Part shown: positions 21,901 to 36,900 of the stretch, piece by piece
Layout: each line of letters begins with the position of its first letter
Numbering within the stretch: the first letter of the stretch is position 1
DNA from: Ryuthela nishihirai
Taxonomy: Eukaryota; Arthropoda; Arachnida; Araneae; Heptathelidae
Length of the DNA stretch: 64,000 nucleotides
Assembly (NCBI GenBank): GCA_038380435.1
Contig: JAWZYU010000030.1
Span: forward strand, 63,313,817-63,377,816
Reading direction: 5' to 3'
Program-made: the position numbers and the translations under genes
The notes under the pieces: generated by a model
Databases searched by the model: none
The model's input: only the letters and a program-made list of their open reading frames with translations
What the model was told of the DNA's origin: nothing

Positions 21901-24900
21901 TGCCAAATTAATCAGCATTTAATTTTAGATTTTCTGAAAATAAAATATTTAGCAAAGAAAGATGACTAGTTTTATTTTAGTAGGACTTTTTTAGTCATGT
22001 AGTAAAAAATGCATGTGGCAACACAAAATATTTATTTAAAAACACTAATAGACAAAAATGATTATAATGCACATGAATAGAACAAAAAATAAATCCAATA
22101 AACAAATCAACTGTAGAATATTTTTAATAAATAACTAATCAACTGACAAGGTCATGTTATATACCAAATTAAAGAAAATTTTGTTCTGAATATTATTTAA
22201 GTAAAAAATTTAAGCTGTTCCATGGCTGAGTGATTAGCGCACTTGGCTACTGATCTAAGGGACTTGGGTTCAAGCCTCGGGTAAGGCATGGATGTATGTG
22301 TTGTTTTTCTGCTGAGGTTCTGCCATCCTCTCAGACCTTCTACTATGGCATATAAACTGACAGGCTCCTGTCAGACATCTGTGGCAAGCAGCTGCTTCAG
22401 GGGTATTTTTTTATTTATAAAAAATCTGAACATTGTAGTAACATTAACATATTAATTTTAATAACAATTACTTCCAAAACCTTCCATTTTTAAAAATGTT
22501 AATTATCAGGATATTTTAGAGACTTTAAGGAAAATTTATTGATAACAGTTCAAACTTCTGAGATTAATTCAGGTGATTATTTCAATACAGAGTAATGTTA
22601 ATAAACAAATCTGCAATACCTTATATCATTTCTAAAATATGGCAATCAGCTGGCTTTATCGAATTATTTATATTGTAGTTTAATAAATATGCATCAAATT
22701 AAAAAAAGAAAGTATTATTTTTCAAGTTTGAATTGTGTATTTATAAAAGACATGTAAGATAATTTTCAAACGGCAATTTTATTTTTTAATTTGAAGTGTT
22801 ATTGTGTGTTCTACAAAAAAAAGTATATACATCCTTGACCCTGGAAGAGTTAAGTTGTGAGACACTTTTAACAAGGCAATAGTCAGATCCAATTTCATCT
22901 CCACTATATGACCTGATATTCCTAACACAACTAGCCTATTTGTTGTTAAATAATAATCAATCAATCAATCATATTCTTATGCAGCCCATCTGGTGACGTG
23001 TATTTTGCAGTGTTTTCTAAAATAAGTATTAGTTATTCTCAAGCCATTAAGTTAGTATGCTGTTAAAAAGAGCTGCTCAAGCTGTACAATCAATTTAATA
23101 TAAAAAAAATATTTAAAACTGAATTCTAGAGAGACTTTCTAGGGACACAGCTCTTTAATCCAAGGTATATGGTCACCCTTTGTATGAGTGAAGTACAACT
23201 TAGATGATATTATGCAAGTGTCAAAACAATATGTACATTAAAATTATCTAGTACATTAACTTATATGAGAAATTATCATTGTCATCTAATGATGTTAATG
23301 CAATGTTTGGAGTGGTTTCATTTGTTTTTGCATTATATATTATTAAAAACTAAAAAAAAAATTTTTTTTTTCCTTAGTCACATATTTATGCTGGAAGAAG
23401 TGTAGCTAATACTCTTCGAACTTCTCTTGGGCCAAAAGGTTAGTATGTTAATCATGATCATGCAGTTTAATGTAATTTGCTCATATATATATGTGTTAGT
23501 TAAAATTAGCAGAGAAACCAGACTTCTATATTTCTTCACCAGTGCCATTTCAACAAAGGTTTTTTTTTTTTCACAAAGCTCAAGTTTTGAATTTTAAAAC
23601 TATGTGAACAGTAAGAATCCTAATAAATGACAGGGCAATCTTTTCACATTTAAGAAATATGTATCTCTAGATTTACATCCATTCATTCCAGCTAATATAT
23701 AATTGAGTCTAAACCTAGAACAAAGAATTTTTTTATGGGCCATAAGTGTTTGGATTGAATAAAACAGACTCGGGTTGTTTTGGGTTTCTTCCTTTTACCC
23801 CCAGAAACTTTTCATGCCAAGTAGTGTAATATATATTTTCTCCCTTTTTTTTTTTCTATTCTTATTTTTGTTTAAATTCATGTAAAATATGTATATTTTT
23901 TATCACTGATTTGGTTATTGAAATTTTTTGTGGGGGCGCAAGTGCACATGTACACCTAGATTTAGCTGTCTATGGAATAGTAGTGATTTAACATTTTACA
24001 ATTGATATTCAGTATATATTAAGTTTCTGTTTTAAACAAGCAGCAGTTGAATATTTCACTTTTGCCTAATGACATTTTTATCTAATAGTTTCTTAATGTA
24101 TTTTAAAAAGCTTTTTTTTAAAGGCATAAATTAAACTTTTCCTGTAATAGGTGTGACACCATAGATCTTATATTTTCTCTATAGTCTTATACACAGTAAG
24201 TCTGTTCATCAGAAAGCAATTTCTCACTAATTCCATCTTATCTAATTGCTCTTTGTGGAGGTTAAGTAGCTGCAGTTGCAATGGAAGAAAATTAATTGAT
24301 ATGTAGCATGTAAAATACACTGTCATACCTATCCCAGCAAAGTTACATGTTTTGATTATTGCTCATTCCTTTAGCTCAGTATCAAAAATGAACTATTATT
24401 TTCATATTGCTGTATGTCCATCTGTAGACATTTAACTTTTTTGTTTTTTAAAGATAAATGAAAAAAATAATTGTTTTTGGGTTTGAATAGGTACTAATGA
24501 AATATTAGAATTCATACTTTCTGAAATTTTCAATAGTTTAAGCTTTCACCGTTAGAAGGTACTCAAGTTGGAAAATGGGAAAATTTTAAGTAACTCTTGT
24601 GAATTATCTACGTGCTAGAAATTTGAAATTCGGTGATAGTCAAGGAGTACCTAGTGAAATATTACTATCTGCATTTAAAAAAAAAAACATTAGTCTAAAT
24701 TTCCACCATTAGGTGTTGCTGAAGTCAAAAAATTACTTCTTAAATATCATATCTTGAAAATAAGCATTTTATATTTGCCAGAAGTATATGTTATTCTTTT
24801 AGTATTTTTTGGTAATAACGTAGTATTTATGTTGCTGAAATTCTCTGGTACAACTAATAACTGACTAATGTGACAGCAGAGGAGTTTTTACTAATTGCAT

Positions 24901-27900
24901 TGATATATCTAAATATTCTCAAAACATTTCCCACAGCTCTCTCAATTGTTTTCAAAATTAGGCTTTTTAACAATTTTTATATTCTTTAATTTTTAACATT
25001 CCTAACAAGTTCCAGTTATCTAAAAATCATTTTGGAGGATTTTGTAGTTGATTCAAAATAAAGACTGATATGTCTGAAGTAAAAAATCACTTTCATATTT
25101 TTAAGATTCATAGAATTAGATGTAATGGCATTTGAAATGTAGAATAATTTGAATAGACTGTATGTGTTTGGTAAATGCAAATTTTTATAAAAGAGATTTT
25201 CATCTGTAGGATTGGATAAAATGATGATCTCATCTGATGGTGATGTGACAGTTACAAATGATGGGGCTACTATCCTAAAAATGATGGATGTTGAGCATCA
25301 GATTGCCAAGCTGCTGGTACAGCTGTCTCAATCTCAGGATGATGAAATTGGAGATGGAACAACTGGTGTTGTTGGTAATATACTATTTTTCATATCATTT
25401 TATTTTCATTATCTGAAAAATAAAGTAAAATTATTAAGTTTCTTTAAAAAATTTCAAAGAAATTAATAGGATCTTAATGAAAGAGGAGATATTTGGAATG
25501 TTCAATTCTTTACAGATGAGCAGAACAGTTTCTTTCTGTAGGGAAAATTACCATTAACCAATTAGTTTCAACCTGTTATCGGGACCTTTTCCGAAAGCAA
25601 CATTCACATATAAAAATGATGTAGTGTGAACATTACCCATAAAATAAGCCTCAACATTGAGATGAATTATGCATCTATGTAATTCTTCCTTTATCCATTA
25701 TCTTTAAATTTAATATATATTAACTTAGGTTCACATCTGGTATAGTGGTTAGTGTACCTTGCTACTAAGCCAATGGGCATGTCCTTATGCAAATGTTTGT
25801 ATGTTGTATGAGAAACCTTGACAAAGTTAAATTGAGCTCATGTAGGTTATATCTGTCCTTTGTATTGGGAAGCCCTGTTGTTTTAATATAATTTCATATC
25901 AATGTATTTGAAGAGTATTGTTAATGGCAATATCACTTCTCTGTAAAAGGTTTCATCACAATTGCCAAAAATTTGGAACAATTATTAGATTATCCCTAAG
26001 TGTCAGTTATTTGTAACCAATTCAGTTTAACAGTCATTGTGCTTGATTAACTTTTGAGATAATTTCTTGTAATTGGCAAGTTTCGTTATAAAATATTTCA
26101 GCCTCCATAAGTCTTTAAGTAACTGAACAAACATTGCTGAATTAAAGATTCAGATAGACTTGATTTGTGAGGGCAGCTCATTTGTGGACTGCTGTTACCA
26201 ACAAGTAGCAGCTTTTTGTATTAATTAATACATGATATGTGGCAACATAGTAACTCTTCTTGACACAGAGTAGTATATGCAATTTGGAACACTGTTATGG
26301 TCACAGGTAACAGCAGAACATTATGCAGTCTCTATCATTTTCTCACTTTGGAATGGTGTTCATTTTTGTGTGTGTATTTTTTTTTCAGACAATGACTGAT
26401 CTAGAAACTCAGCGAAACTCAGTGTTACTGTGTTTCCCAAGGATTAAGTGGTCAGATCTTGGTCATCCTCCACAGAATCACACCATCTGTGGAGCATTTA
26501 TGCCTCTTTAAAATCCTACTTTGTTTCAAATGCTATTCTCCATACACTTCAGTCATTTTTGCAACTCTCTTTACACCACTTAAGCCTTGTTGAACACAAT
26601 AACATGTCATATACTGTTGCTCAGTTTCCAATCAGCCTCGTTGAACACAATAACATGTCATATACTGTTGCTCAGTTTCCAATCAGCCATAGACTGCAAA
26701 AAAATTCCAAAAATGAACACCATTTCAATGTGAGAAAATGACATAGATTGACTATATACTGTTCAGCTGTTACTTGCAACTGTATTGCAATGTATTTCAA
26801 CATGACACACAGCTCTGTGCCCTTGAAGAGTCTGTTTTGCTACATATATTAATTCATATGAAAAACTGCTAATTGTTGGCAACAGTAGCCCATGATTTAA
26901 TGCTCCACCTATATAGATCTGTAAATTACCTTCACTCTCATTCCCATAAAAAATATGTTCTTCAAGATATTAAGTTTCTAATTTGTCTTTCCACTGGCAT
27001 AAGCTAATTCCGCTGGCAACTAATGCCAGCGGAATAAACTAATGATTTGGGAAAATTCTATGTACAAGGAACATTCGAAAAGTAATGAAACTGGTTTTGT
27101 TATCCTGAAAACAGTAGGGAAACTCAACCACATTCCCATCTGGTACACACATTGCAACCTTATACATGTCTAGACATGATAGCCATACTATTGCCAATTG
27201 GGATGCATAGACTATGTAGTGAAGGTCTAAATTGCATACCCAGTATATGGATAAAACAAGTAGCCATTAAATTTTGCGTTTGACTGGGTAGACAGCTTCA
27301 GAAATGTGCAAAATGTTTCAATGGGTATTTAAGGAATTAGCTCCATGTCACTTCCATCTATTCTTAGAAGTGAAAAAGGAACTGGCAGCCGTCATTTTCC
27401 AGAGATAAGGAACTCAGAGTAGCCCCGAGTTTCTAAGCATAGCTTCAAAAAGAAGCTTCTAGTAGGCATTTCAAGAATGGATCAAGCTTTGAAGCTGCTG
27501 CATTCAAGCAAAGAATGTTTCAAATGTTCCTAGAAATCCAACAGTTCTTAAAGTAGTGCATTCTTATTACTTTTTGGAAGTTTTAAGGGCTGTCAGAAAC
27601 TAAATTGATTAATGTTGAATTTTAAAATGCATTTTAAAGATTGTACTGCCTAATTCAGTTGTAAAATTAAAAAGGTTTCAATGGTTAGTTTATTCAGAAA
27701 TGGTTTGGTTTACCAAAATTTACCTTTTGGTTTACTTTGTGTGTGTGAAGTTGATTAGTGGGGTGGGGAGGTCTCAGTTCATAGTGCACCAAACTTGTAA
27801 TCTGTAGTTCTCAGGTTCAAATACCAGTTGGGCCAGCATTGAGGTTTATCTCTGCAAAACTGCCCACCCTACCTTCGATCAGTAAGGGACACCGATGGGC

Positions 27901-30900
27901 TTGGAAAGGCCATCAGTGTTTTTTAAGCAATGGCCCTAAGTACAGAAGAGCCATACTCTGTGCACTTTAAGTGGTGGGGGTGGCTCAGTCGGTAGCGCGC
28001 CAGGCTTGTAATCTGCAGTTCCCAGGTTCGAGTCCCAGCTGAGTCAGTGTTGAGATTTATCTCTGCAAAACTCCCTGCCCTGCCCACAGTCAGTAGGGGA
28101 CACCGATGGGCTTGGAAAGGCCGCCTTCTGTCGGATGGGACATTAAGCTGTGGCCCCGTCTACAGGAGAGCCATACCCTGTGCACGTTAAAGAACACGCT
28201 GAATGGCCTTGATGGGAGGCTACCATCTGTCTCCTAACAGCTGTTCCAGTGGGTCCCCTCCCTCAACCTTCTCTGAGCCTTCGGGGTCCTTGTGACCTGG
28301 CCATTTAGCCCATTGTGTGCAAAAAAGTGCCGCTCAGAGGTAGAACAACCAAGCACTGTGAAGAACATGCTGGAGGCCTTTGTGAGAGGTTACCTTCTGT
28401 CTCCTAACAGCTTTCCAGTAGGTCCCCTTCTCCCAACTTTCTCTGAGCCCTTGGGCTCTTTGTGACCTGGCCATTTAACCCATTATGTGCAAAAAAAGTG
28501 CTGCTGGAAGGCAAAATAACCCAACCCTAAATAACTGTAGACAAGCCCATATATAAGGTGTGAAATAGAGTATTTTTGCTTTCCACCTCCAAACAAAATT
28601 CATTCTTTTAATTTGTTTTTGCCCCAATGAAGTTATGGTGGCTACATTTAATAATCACTGGTATGTTTTAAAAATATCTTTTGAAAGTAAGAGTTTTATT
28701 AAATCGTATGTTGACTAAAAAATATAATTCTTCCATATAAGTCAGTAGAGGGTAATTTTTATTTTTAAAAGAGAATTGATCTGAAGATAATTCATTAAGC
28801 CTATATTATTGCTCTAAGGGACCTGGGTTCGAGCCCCGGATTAGGCATGGATGTGTGTGTCGTTTTTCTGCTGAGGTCCTGCCATCATCACAGATCTCCT
28901 ACTGTGGCATATAAACTGACAGGCTCCTGTCAGACCTCTGTGGCAAGCAGCTGCTTGAGGGTTTTTTTATATTTTTATTTTATATTATTGCTAATAGTGC
29001 AGTTTGATTGTGGCTTAGTTTGCCTTTTTGGTAAGTGTAAGAGTCACCTTTCAATCTACTTAATAAGTATTTATGGATGGTACACTCCTGAGTTCTTTTA
29101 TTACTAGTTTTTATTTCTAAAATGTCAGAAACTTCAGAATACTTATCTGGTAGTTATCAAACATGACAATGATTATTGAATTATGTACATTTATTTACAT
29201 AGTACTGAATTTACAGTATGCAAATGTTGATTGTTTCTGCGGTCTTGCAGTTTGGTGGGATATGCCACCAAGATAGATAGATATACAAGCCAGTAGCAGA
29301 ATGCAGCCTTGCTGATGAAAAAATTATTCAGAGCAGCATCTGATGGCCCTTTAAAAGTTCCATGGTGACAGCAAGAATTCCCTTCTCAGGTGCCCTCCAT
29401 ATTGACCTTTCCAGTCACCTGCCATTACAACTGTTCCTTGTTATGTTTCTGTTGAGGGTAGTGGGGGTAAGAATCTGCATCTTCTTAAAATTCCAAACTG
29501 AAATTTTATTGTTTATCCACTAGTCTGAGAATTGCAAAACCACCAAAGATAATATATATTTTCCAAAAATTATTTGAGACCAAAAAAGAAATGTTAAAAT
29601 TTCTAAATATAGAATTTATAATGTTCAAATAATAACTGGTTTTTTATTTTTTTAGTTCTTGCAGGATCTCTTTTAGAACAAGCTGAAAAATTATTGGATC
29701 ATGGAATCCATCCTATCCGTATTGCTGATGGATTTGAAATGGCAGCTAGGTTTGCCATGGAGCATTTAGAACAAATAAGTGATAGTTTTATTGTGGAGAA
29801 GGACAATCTTGAACCTCTTATTCAAACAGCTATGACAACTCTTGGTTCCAAGGTGTAAGTGCATTTTTCTTCTGTGTATTGAAATTATATATATATACAT
29901 GAGCTGTGTGATTTTAATGTTCTCTATAATTTAGTAAATATTTTCAAACCTAAAAATTCTCACTCATTTCTGTTTTTATAATGGGAAAAAATGTATTAAC
30001 AGAACATTTAATGTGTTTGCAAAGTATTTGGATTATTTGCCATTAACATTTAAGTATTAACTCTTTAAGCATCCAAAGCCAGTAGAACTTTTGTTTTTCT
30101 AATTAGGTATTTAACTCCTAGTACCAGATGATTAAAATCTTACCTTTGACCTTCAACTCAATGGATCCTAAATTTCACATTTATTAAATCTAGGACCCAA
30201 AATATTCACAGGCACAAATTTTTAGCTCTCTAGCACCAATACCTAGAGCACAGGTTTTTTTTTTGTTCTTTTTTTAAATCAAACTCTGAGTTTGAAGTAC
30301 CCACACATCTGAAATTTCATAGTAATGTTTCTGAGATCTATGATCTGAATCACCTCTAGGCTCTAATTTTCAAGTTGTGCTCACTCATAGATCACTGTTT
30401 GACCTCACTGTTGATAATGTGTCACTGTTGACACATAAATCATTTTGGATTTTTCTCAAGATCTACAACCCAGGTTTCCCCTTTGTGCAAATTTTTATAG
30501 CACTACCACATCTGCATCGTAGTTACAATTAGCATGATCTGTCATTCAGTTACTCAGTCAATCACTCACAATCATCTATATGTATTAGATGGAACTCGTG
30601 CACAAAAATCACAATGCTAATAACAGTAAACTCACAAGAAATGTAGAATCCAGATTTCAGATATCATATGTAACCTCCAATTAAGATGGTGATGTAATGA
30701 AAATAGATAAACAGAAGGTTAATTTCAACATGATTTTACGTAAGATGATAAGTGGTTCATATATCATGTGAAGTTGATTATGAAATTAGCTGGTAGTGTG
30801 TTGTCACATTTTTACTGCTGTAAAGTAGTAGATGAATTTAGGCAACTATTTTGCTTGTTGATTAATAAATTTTTGTTTGGGGAAATTGTTTAGTAGGATT

Positions 30901-33900
30901 TTTCCATGCAATGAAGATATGGTTGGTATTTCTTCATTGCATTATAAGTCTTGATTAATATGAATTCGTTTTGATTGGTGATAGTTGTTGCTAGTGTAAT
31001 ACGGCTGTTAGCTCATTTTCAGAAAAAAAGCTGTTTTCTCTTTGATATCTGTCCATCTGTAGACATTCAATTTCTTTGTTTCTAGAGATAAAAATGCTTT
31101 TTGTGTTAGATAAGTATCAATGAAATATTACAATTCACGCTTTTGAAATCTCATGAGAGTTATAATTGTCTTATGTGTGTAATAGAACTTTTGCATTAAT
31201 GATATATGGAAAGTGAAAGGTTTAATATTTGTTAATTTTAATAGATGTTATTTTCAAAAGATAAAAATTTAACTTTTAATATAATATCACTGAAATTTCC
31301 CTTTTTTTCCCAACATTGTGAATTTAATAGTAAAAAAAAAATACTTCAATCATTAAAGATAATACACTTCAAGGTTTCATTTTGAGCTAATGGCATAAAT
31401 TTCAAGCATAAACTCTAGGTATTTCTATCCTCTATATCTGTTTGATAAATTATAGTTTTTAAAAAAATTGCTTTGTTTATATCTTAATTATTTGAATTTG
31501 CATTAGATTAACATAAATTTACTATTTAAACTGACTGCATTGAAAAATTCTAATATTTTTACTAGCACTTCTTTTTTTTTCCTTTAGTGTAAACCGATGT
31601 TTGAGGCAGTTTGCTGAAATAGCTGTTCAAGCAGTGTTGTCTGTGGCAGATTTAGACCGCAGGGATGTAGACTTTGAATTGATAAAAGTTGAATCTAAAG
31701 AAGGTGGAAGACTTGAAGATACTGCACTTGTAAATGGGGTGATTGTGGACAAAGATTTTAGTCATCCACAAATGCCCAAAGTAAATGTTTAAAAGATTTT
31801 GCAATTATTAATGTTTTCTAAACATATTTATCATATGCTGAACTAAGAATACTTTATATTGAGCATTATATAAGTATAGAATGTTTTTTAATAAGGTTAA
31901 AAGTAATATAATTTTATATTAAAAGCAATGTTTTAAACACTTTAACTGTGGCAGGGTACATTAGCTTGGTACAGTGTACCAGGCTTATGACCTGTATCTA
32001 AACTTGAGTTTGTACTGTGACTGAATTGAAATCTATGCTAATCCCCAACCTCTTTTCAGTGGGAAAGGTAACATCAATGGGGTTGGAAAGATCATCTGTC
32101 AGGTGCGACTTTAAACCATGGCCCATATGCAGGATATCATACTCTTTAAATATTAAAAAACACCCTGTGTGTCTTGGAAAACTCCCATCTGTTTTTTAAT
32201 CTTGTTACTTGATTATTTAATAAAATATAACACTTTAAAATATGGTTATTCTTTTATAATGGGGCGGGGGTGGCTCAGTTAGCGTGCCAGGCTCATAATC
32301 CATTTCCCAGGTTTGAGTCCCAGCTGGGCCATCGAGGTTTATCTCTACAATCCCTGCCCATGGTCAGTAGGAGACAGCAATATGCTTGAAAAGGTTGACA
32401 TCCATTGGATGGGATGTTAAGCCGTGGTCCCATGTGCTGGAGAGACGTACCCTGTACACATTAAAGAAAACACTGGATGACCTGCTGGGAGGCTACCATT
32501 TGTCTCAACTGCTATCCAGTAGGTCCCCTTCTCTGAGCCTTTGGGGTTCTTGTGACCTGGCCATTTAGCCCATCGTGTGCAAAAAAGTACCACTCAGAGG
32601 TAAAAACAACTTAATCTTTTATAATGACCCTGTACTATTGTTATAGGTTTTATTTATTTTTTCTTTTTCTGATAAAATTTGCCTATTTGAAAAAAAAAAA
32701 AATTTAAATCTGGAAAAGTGAAATTTGGGGTTGATGATAAATATACTGCTTGCTACTGCTGAAATAAGGAGTGTTCACTTTGAGCTCAAAACAACTGAGC
32801 TGAAGAAATGATTAAGTTTGTGTATCAAATCAGCAATATTTCAATAAATTTTGTGGAAAAAAATTTTGCTACATATGTGGCTCAAACCCTCATCTTTCTA
32901 GAAACATGTCAGAGTATTCTAACCATTTGAGCTAATGCCAGTTCTGTCTTTTTTTCTACTAAGTATGATTATCACTCTTCTCGAGATCAAGCAATATTTA
33001 CTTAACAAAATGCAGTATATGTCAATAAAAGATGGGCTCCATGAATGTGAGACAGAAGTGGACAAATGTTATAATAGCAAATTGAAAAAGTTACGAATGT
33101 CATACTGTTGAACAATGAGTCGTGCACCTGTGACATGCTAGGCAATAGTGAGAGGTGGTGGTCAATCTCTTTGTATCCCAAACATGTTCACTGGGTGGTA
33201 GATTTGGGGAAAATGCAGGCCTAGCATTTCTAATGGAGTATTGAGGGGGTATTTATTTATAGAAAGGTCAGAAGCACAGGTCCCAGAATGGTTTCAACAT
33301 AGTCTTGCCACTAAAGTGACCAGACATGAACAGCTATTGTGCATGTCTGGTCACTTCCTGATGCATACTGGCTTACAGCCATTTGTGGTTCCCAAGCAGA
33401 AATGTGATTCTTCGCTAAAGATAACACAATACCAATCTTTTCTCCAAATGGCTCTCTCTCTGCACCAGTGTAGATGCAGGTGATGATAGGATGATATCAG
33501 AGGTAGAAAATAAGTATTGCAAATGCAGCCCCAATTCTCACTGACTTCATATCGTGCTGTGCTCCCTGATAGGGCACAGACAAGAATTGTGTTGCTATTT
33601 TGGAAATCTGGTAGCTTGTGACAAATCTGTTCCCAGTTGACATTTCATCAATCCCCCAACACAAAGATAGATAACTTAGAAGCTCTACTCCACTTGTCCA
33701 GGTTTCTCATATAAACACGTACAAAGAGACATGACCACTAGTTTAGTAGTTAAGTATCATCATCATCCTCAAGCAGCCATGGGCTACGGAGGTCCAACAG
33801 ACCGTGCAGTTTAATTCTCCAAGCATATCTGTCCTGAGCTACATCTGCTGCATCCGGCCACTGCACACCAATTCTAACAAGGTCCTGTTTGACATTGTCT

Positions 33901-36900
33901 GCCCACTGCATCCTAGGTCTCCCCCTCCTGAGACCTCTAGACATACTGTTCATAACCCTATTCGCCAATCTATAATTATCCATACAGGCAACATGGCCAA
34001 ACCAGCGGAGTCTCTCTCTGCACAATATGCTGCTTAAAGGAGGTTGCAGACTCCTTTGCCTAACCTCATCATTACTTACAAAGTTAAACCACCTAATACC
34101 CAAGATACTACGTGAGCACCTAGAATCAAAAGCATCTAGTTTCCTGTTATCTTGTTTACACAGCTTCCAAGTTTCACTACCATAACTAACCCTAGAAAGA
34201 ACCAAACTATTATACTGTCTAATTTTAGTCTTTAGGTGTATACACCTATTTCTCCACAATCTCCATTGATTCTTAAAAGTCCCTGTAGCAATCCCTATTC
34301 GTCTGTTAATCTCATGCCGCATATCACCAGTATCTGTTACATAGCTCCCAAGATAAACTGCGACACCTGCTCAAGACTGCAACCATTCAGATTAACTGAA
34401 TCGCAGCCTGCCTGACAAATTTTCTTTAGTTTTCTCTCTTTTATAAGTTTTCTCTCTGTTATAACCAAATCTACTCTACTACCAGTTTCATCAACAGCTC
34501 GAATGAAAGAGTTCATCTCATCAACATCATTTGCCAAAAGGGCTAAATAATCAGCATAATCTGAATAAGAAAATTTCATATCTTCTGCCCATTTAAGGCC
34601 AAAATCTTTCCCTTGAAGTGAATTTTGCATAACATAATTAATAACGAAACTAAAGAGAAAAGGAGACAAAATGCACCCTTGTCGAACACCACAAGTAATG
34701 CTAAACCAATTGCTAGAACCCTTACCAACTCTCACACATGACTCAGTGTTATTACAGAGAACTTTCATTATGTTAACTAACTTGCCTGGTATACCAAGTA
34801 ATCTCACAATCAACCAAAAATTATGCCGATCAACAGAGTCGCAAGCCGTTTTGAAATCAACGAAGCTAGCAACCAAAGGTTTCTGAAACTCAACATTTCT
34901 CAAGAATCTGCCTAAATGAAAACATCTGATCCACACATCCCCTACCACTTCTGAATCCACACTGATCATCACGCAATTGACTGTCAACCAGATTCTTAAT
35001 TCTATTAAGCAGAATCATGGAAAGAACTTTACCTGGAACAGAGAGTAGACATACCCCTATAGTTATCACAAGAACTGTGATCACCTTTTTTGAAAATAGG
35101 GATAATAATACCTCTGGTAAAATATTTAGGAACCATACGTTTATCATAAAAGATATTCAAAATTTCAGTCATCCCAAGTGGTAACCGAAATATTCCCAGC
35201 TCTAAGCATTTCTGTAGTAATTTCATCTACCCCTGGGGATTTATGAAGTTTAAGTTTAAAAATAACCAAAATAACTTCAGGCTGTAATAAGAATCAACAT
35301 TAAAGCCAGTAATGCATCTATCATCATTACAGACAATGGAAGTAGAATTAACTGCATTGTTTAGAACATCACTGAAATGCTCAGCCCACCTAGCCATGAC
35401 AGAATACTCCCCTTCTATAACCTTACCTTGTTTATCCTTCAATCCCTGTATACCTGTCTGTTTTCTACCACATAAAACATTAACTATCTGGTACAGCTCT
35501 CTGCTGTTGTGCTGTCTAACTGCTTCTTCGGCTTTGTCAGCCAAGCCATCAAGCCAAAGATTCTTATCAGCAGCTAACTGATCTTTTACACGTTTATTAA
35601 GTTCTCTGTAATGCTTTCTATTAGGACTAGTAGGGTATTGATTAAGGACATTCCTGCAGTTCTTTCTTTCTGAAATAAGCTCAAGTGCCTTATCACTCAG
35701 ATAATTTTGCCTCTTCTGCTCCTTTTTTCCTAAAAGAGTACTGTTAGTGTCCAAAAAAGCCTGTTTAAAATGATCCCATTCTTCCTCAACTTCAGTAGTA
35801 AGCATACCATGACTGTCATAATGACTAAGTAACCTATCATGGTAAGCTTTGGCTATAACTTTGTCTTTCAGAGCTTCAGTATTAAAGGTAAATTTTTTAA
35901 CCCTAGGACAACACTTCTTAAGTTTTAGTTGCAAGACACTTTTAACAAGGTAATGGTCAGATCCAATTTCAGCTCCCCTATATGCCCTGGTATTTCTAAC
36001 AGAACTAGCTCATTTGCTGTTAATTAATATATAATCAATCATATTCTTATGCAGCCCATCAAGTGAAACCAATGTGTACTTATGTATGTCACGGTGTTTG
36101 TAATAAGTGTTAGTTATTCTGAAACCATTACGTTCACTTACCTATAAGAGACGTTGCCCATTGCCATTGCAGCTACCAATACCAAAAGGGCCTCTCACCC
36201 CTCCCCAAAGTTCAGAGTCAGTACCAACTTTGGCATTGAAGTCACCTAGAACAAGGGTAATATCTCCTTTCCTGACAGAATTCAAAATATCCTGAAGTTG
36301 TTCATAAAACCTATCCTTCTCATCCTCAGTGGGGGCATAACAGCAGATAACATTCAGGTCTTTAAACGCTTGTCTGAAATTTTGCTGTAAGAAACCTTTC
36401 TTTAATGCACTCATATCCTAGAAGATCATCACTAGCATGTCTGCTAAGAAGCAGACCCACGCCTTGGTGATGCTTATTGTCGTTCCTCCCTGAAAAGAGA
36501 AATTTAAGATTATTTTTAAGAATCTGACCTTTATCTGTCCATCTGGTCTCTTACAAGCCGAGAATATCTAAATTATAATGGTGGAATTCTTGTGTGAGGA
36601 CATCAAGAGAATAATCTCTATATAATGTCCTCGTGTTCCTGCAGAGAGTAAATGATTAGTAGGATTTTTAAAGAAACTATGTTTATTGAGATAGGTAGTG
36701 CCAACAATATCAATTAGCCCCCTGATCGCAGGCTTGGGGCAAAGACCTGTTCCTCTGCCGCTAAAGGCTGAAGTCACTGATGCTGGTAGGAACTTCAGGC
36801 ACCACCTTTTCAAGTGGACTTTTTCAAGAGTCATATGGCGTGCCTGAAACACATTACTCCAGTTTAGGTTTGATGATTCCCAACTAGCTAAGTAAGGTTC

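Larger units (their letters stand above)
18909..23377 (+). other. CCT5 intron 1 (4.5 kb)
   Basis: It holds two SINE-B copies (20205-20376, 22213-22410) and a scattered old minus-strand RTE LINE copy (20930-23065). 19653-19690 and 20005-20048 are related direct repeats (tggccggcggattcata / tgtgccgacagattcata). The remaining sequence, including 18909-19650 and 20380-20930, shows nothing recognisable. Confidence 0.7.
25375..29655 (+). other. CCT5 intron 3 (4.3 kb)
   Basis: It holds a possible SINE-D (25731-25880), a 51-bp tandem duplication (26590-26688), a short hairpin (27009-27036), the nested SINE-A pair (27757-28526) and a SINE-B (28806-28966). 27060-27550 begins 'acattcgaaaagtaatg', a phrase reminiscent of mariner termini, but I could not support an element. 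28970-29650 shows nothing recognisable. Confidence 0.6.

Noticed and set aside
27060..27550. Possible mariner-type element beginning 'acattcgaaaagtaatg'
   Set aside because: I could not find a matching inverted end or a transposase block, so the phrase alone is not enough.
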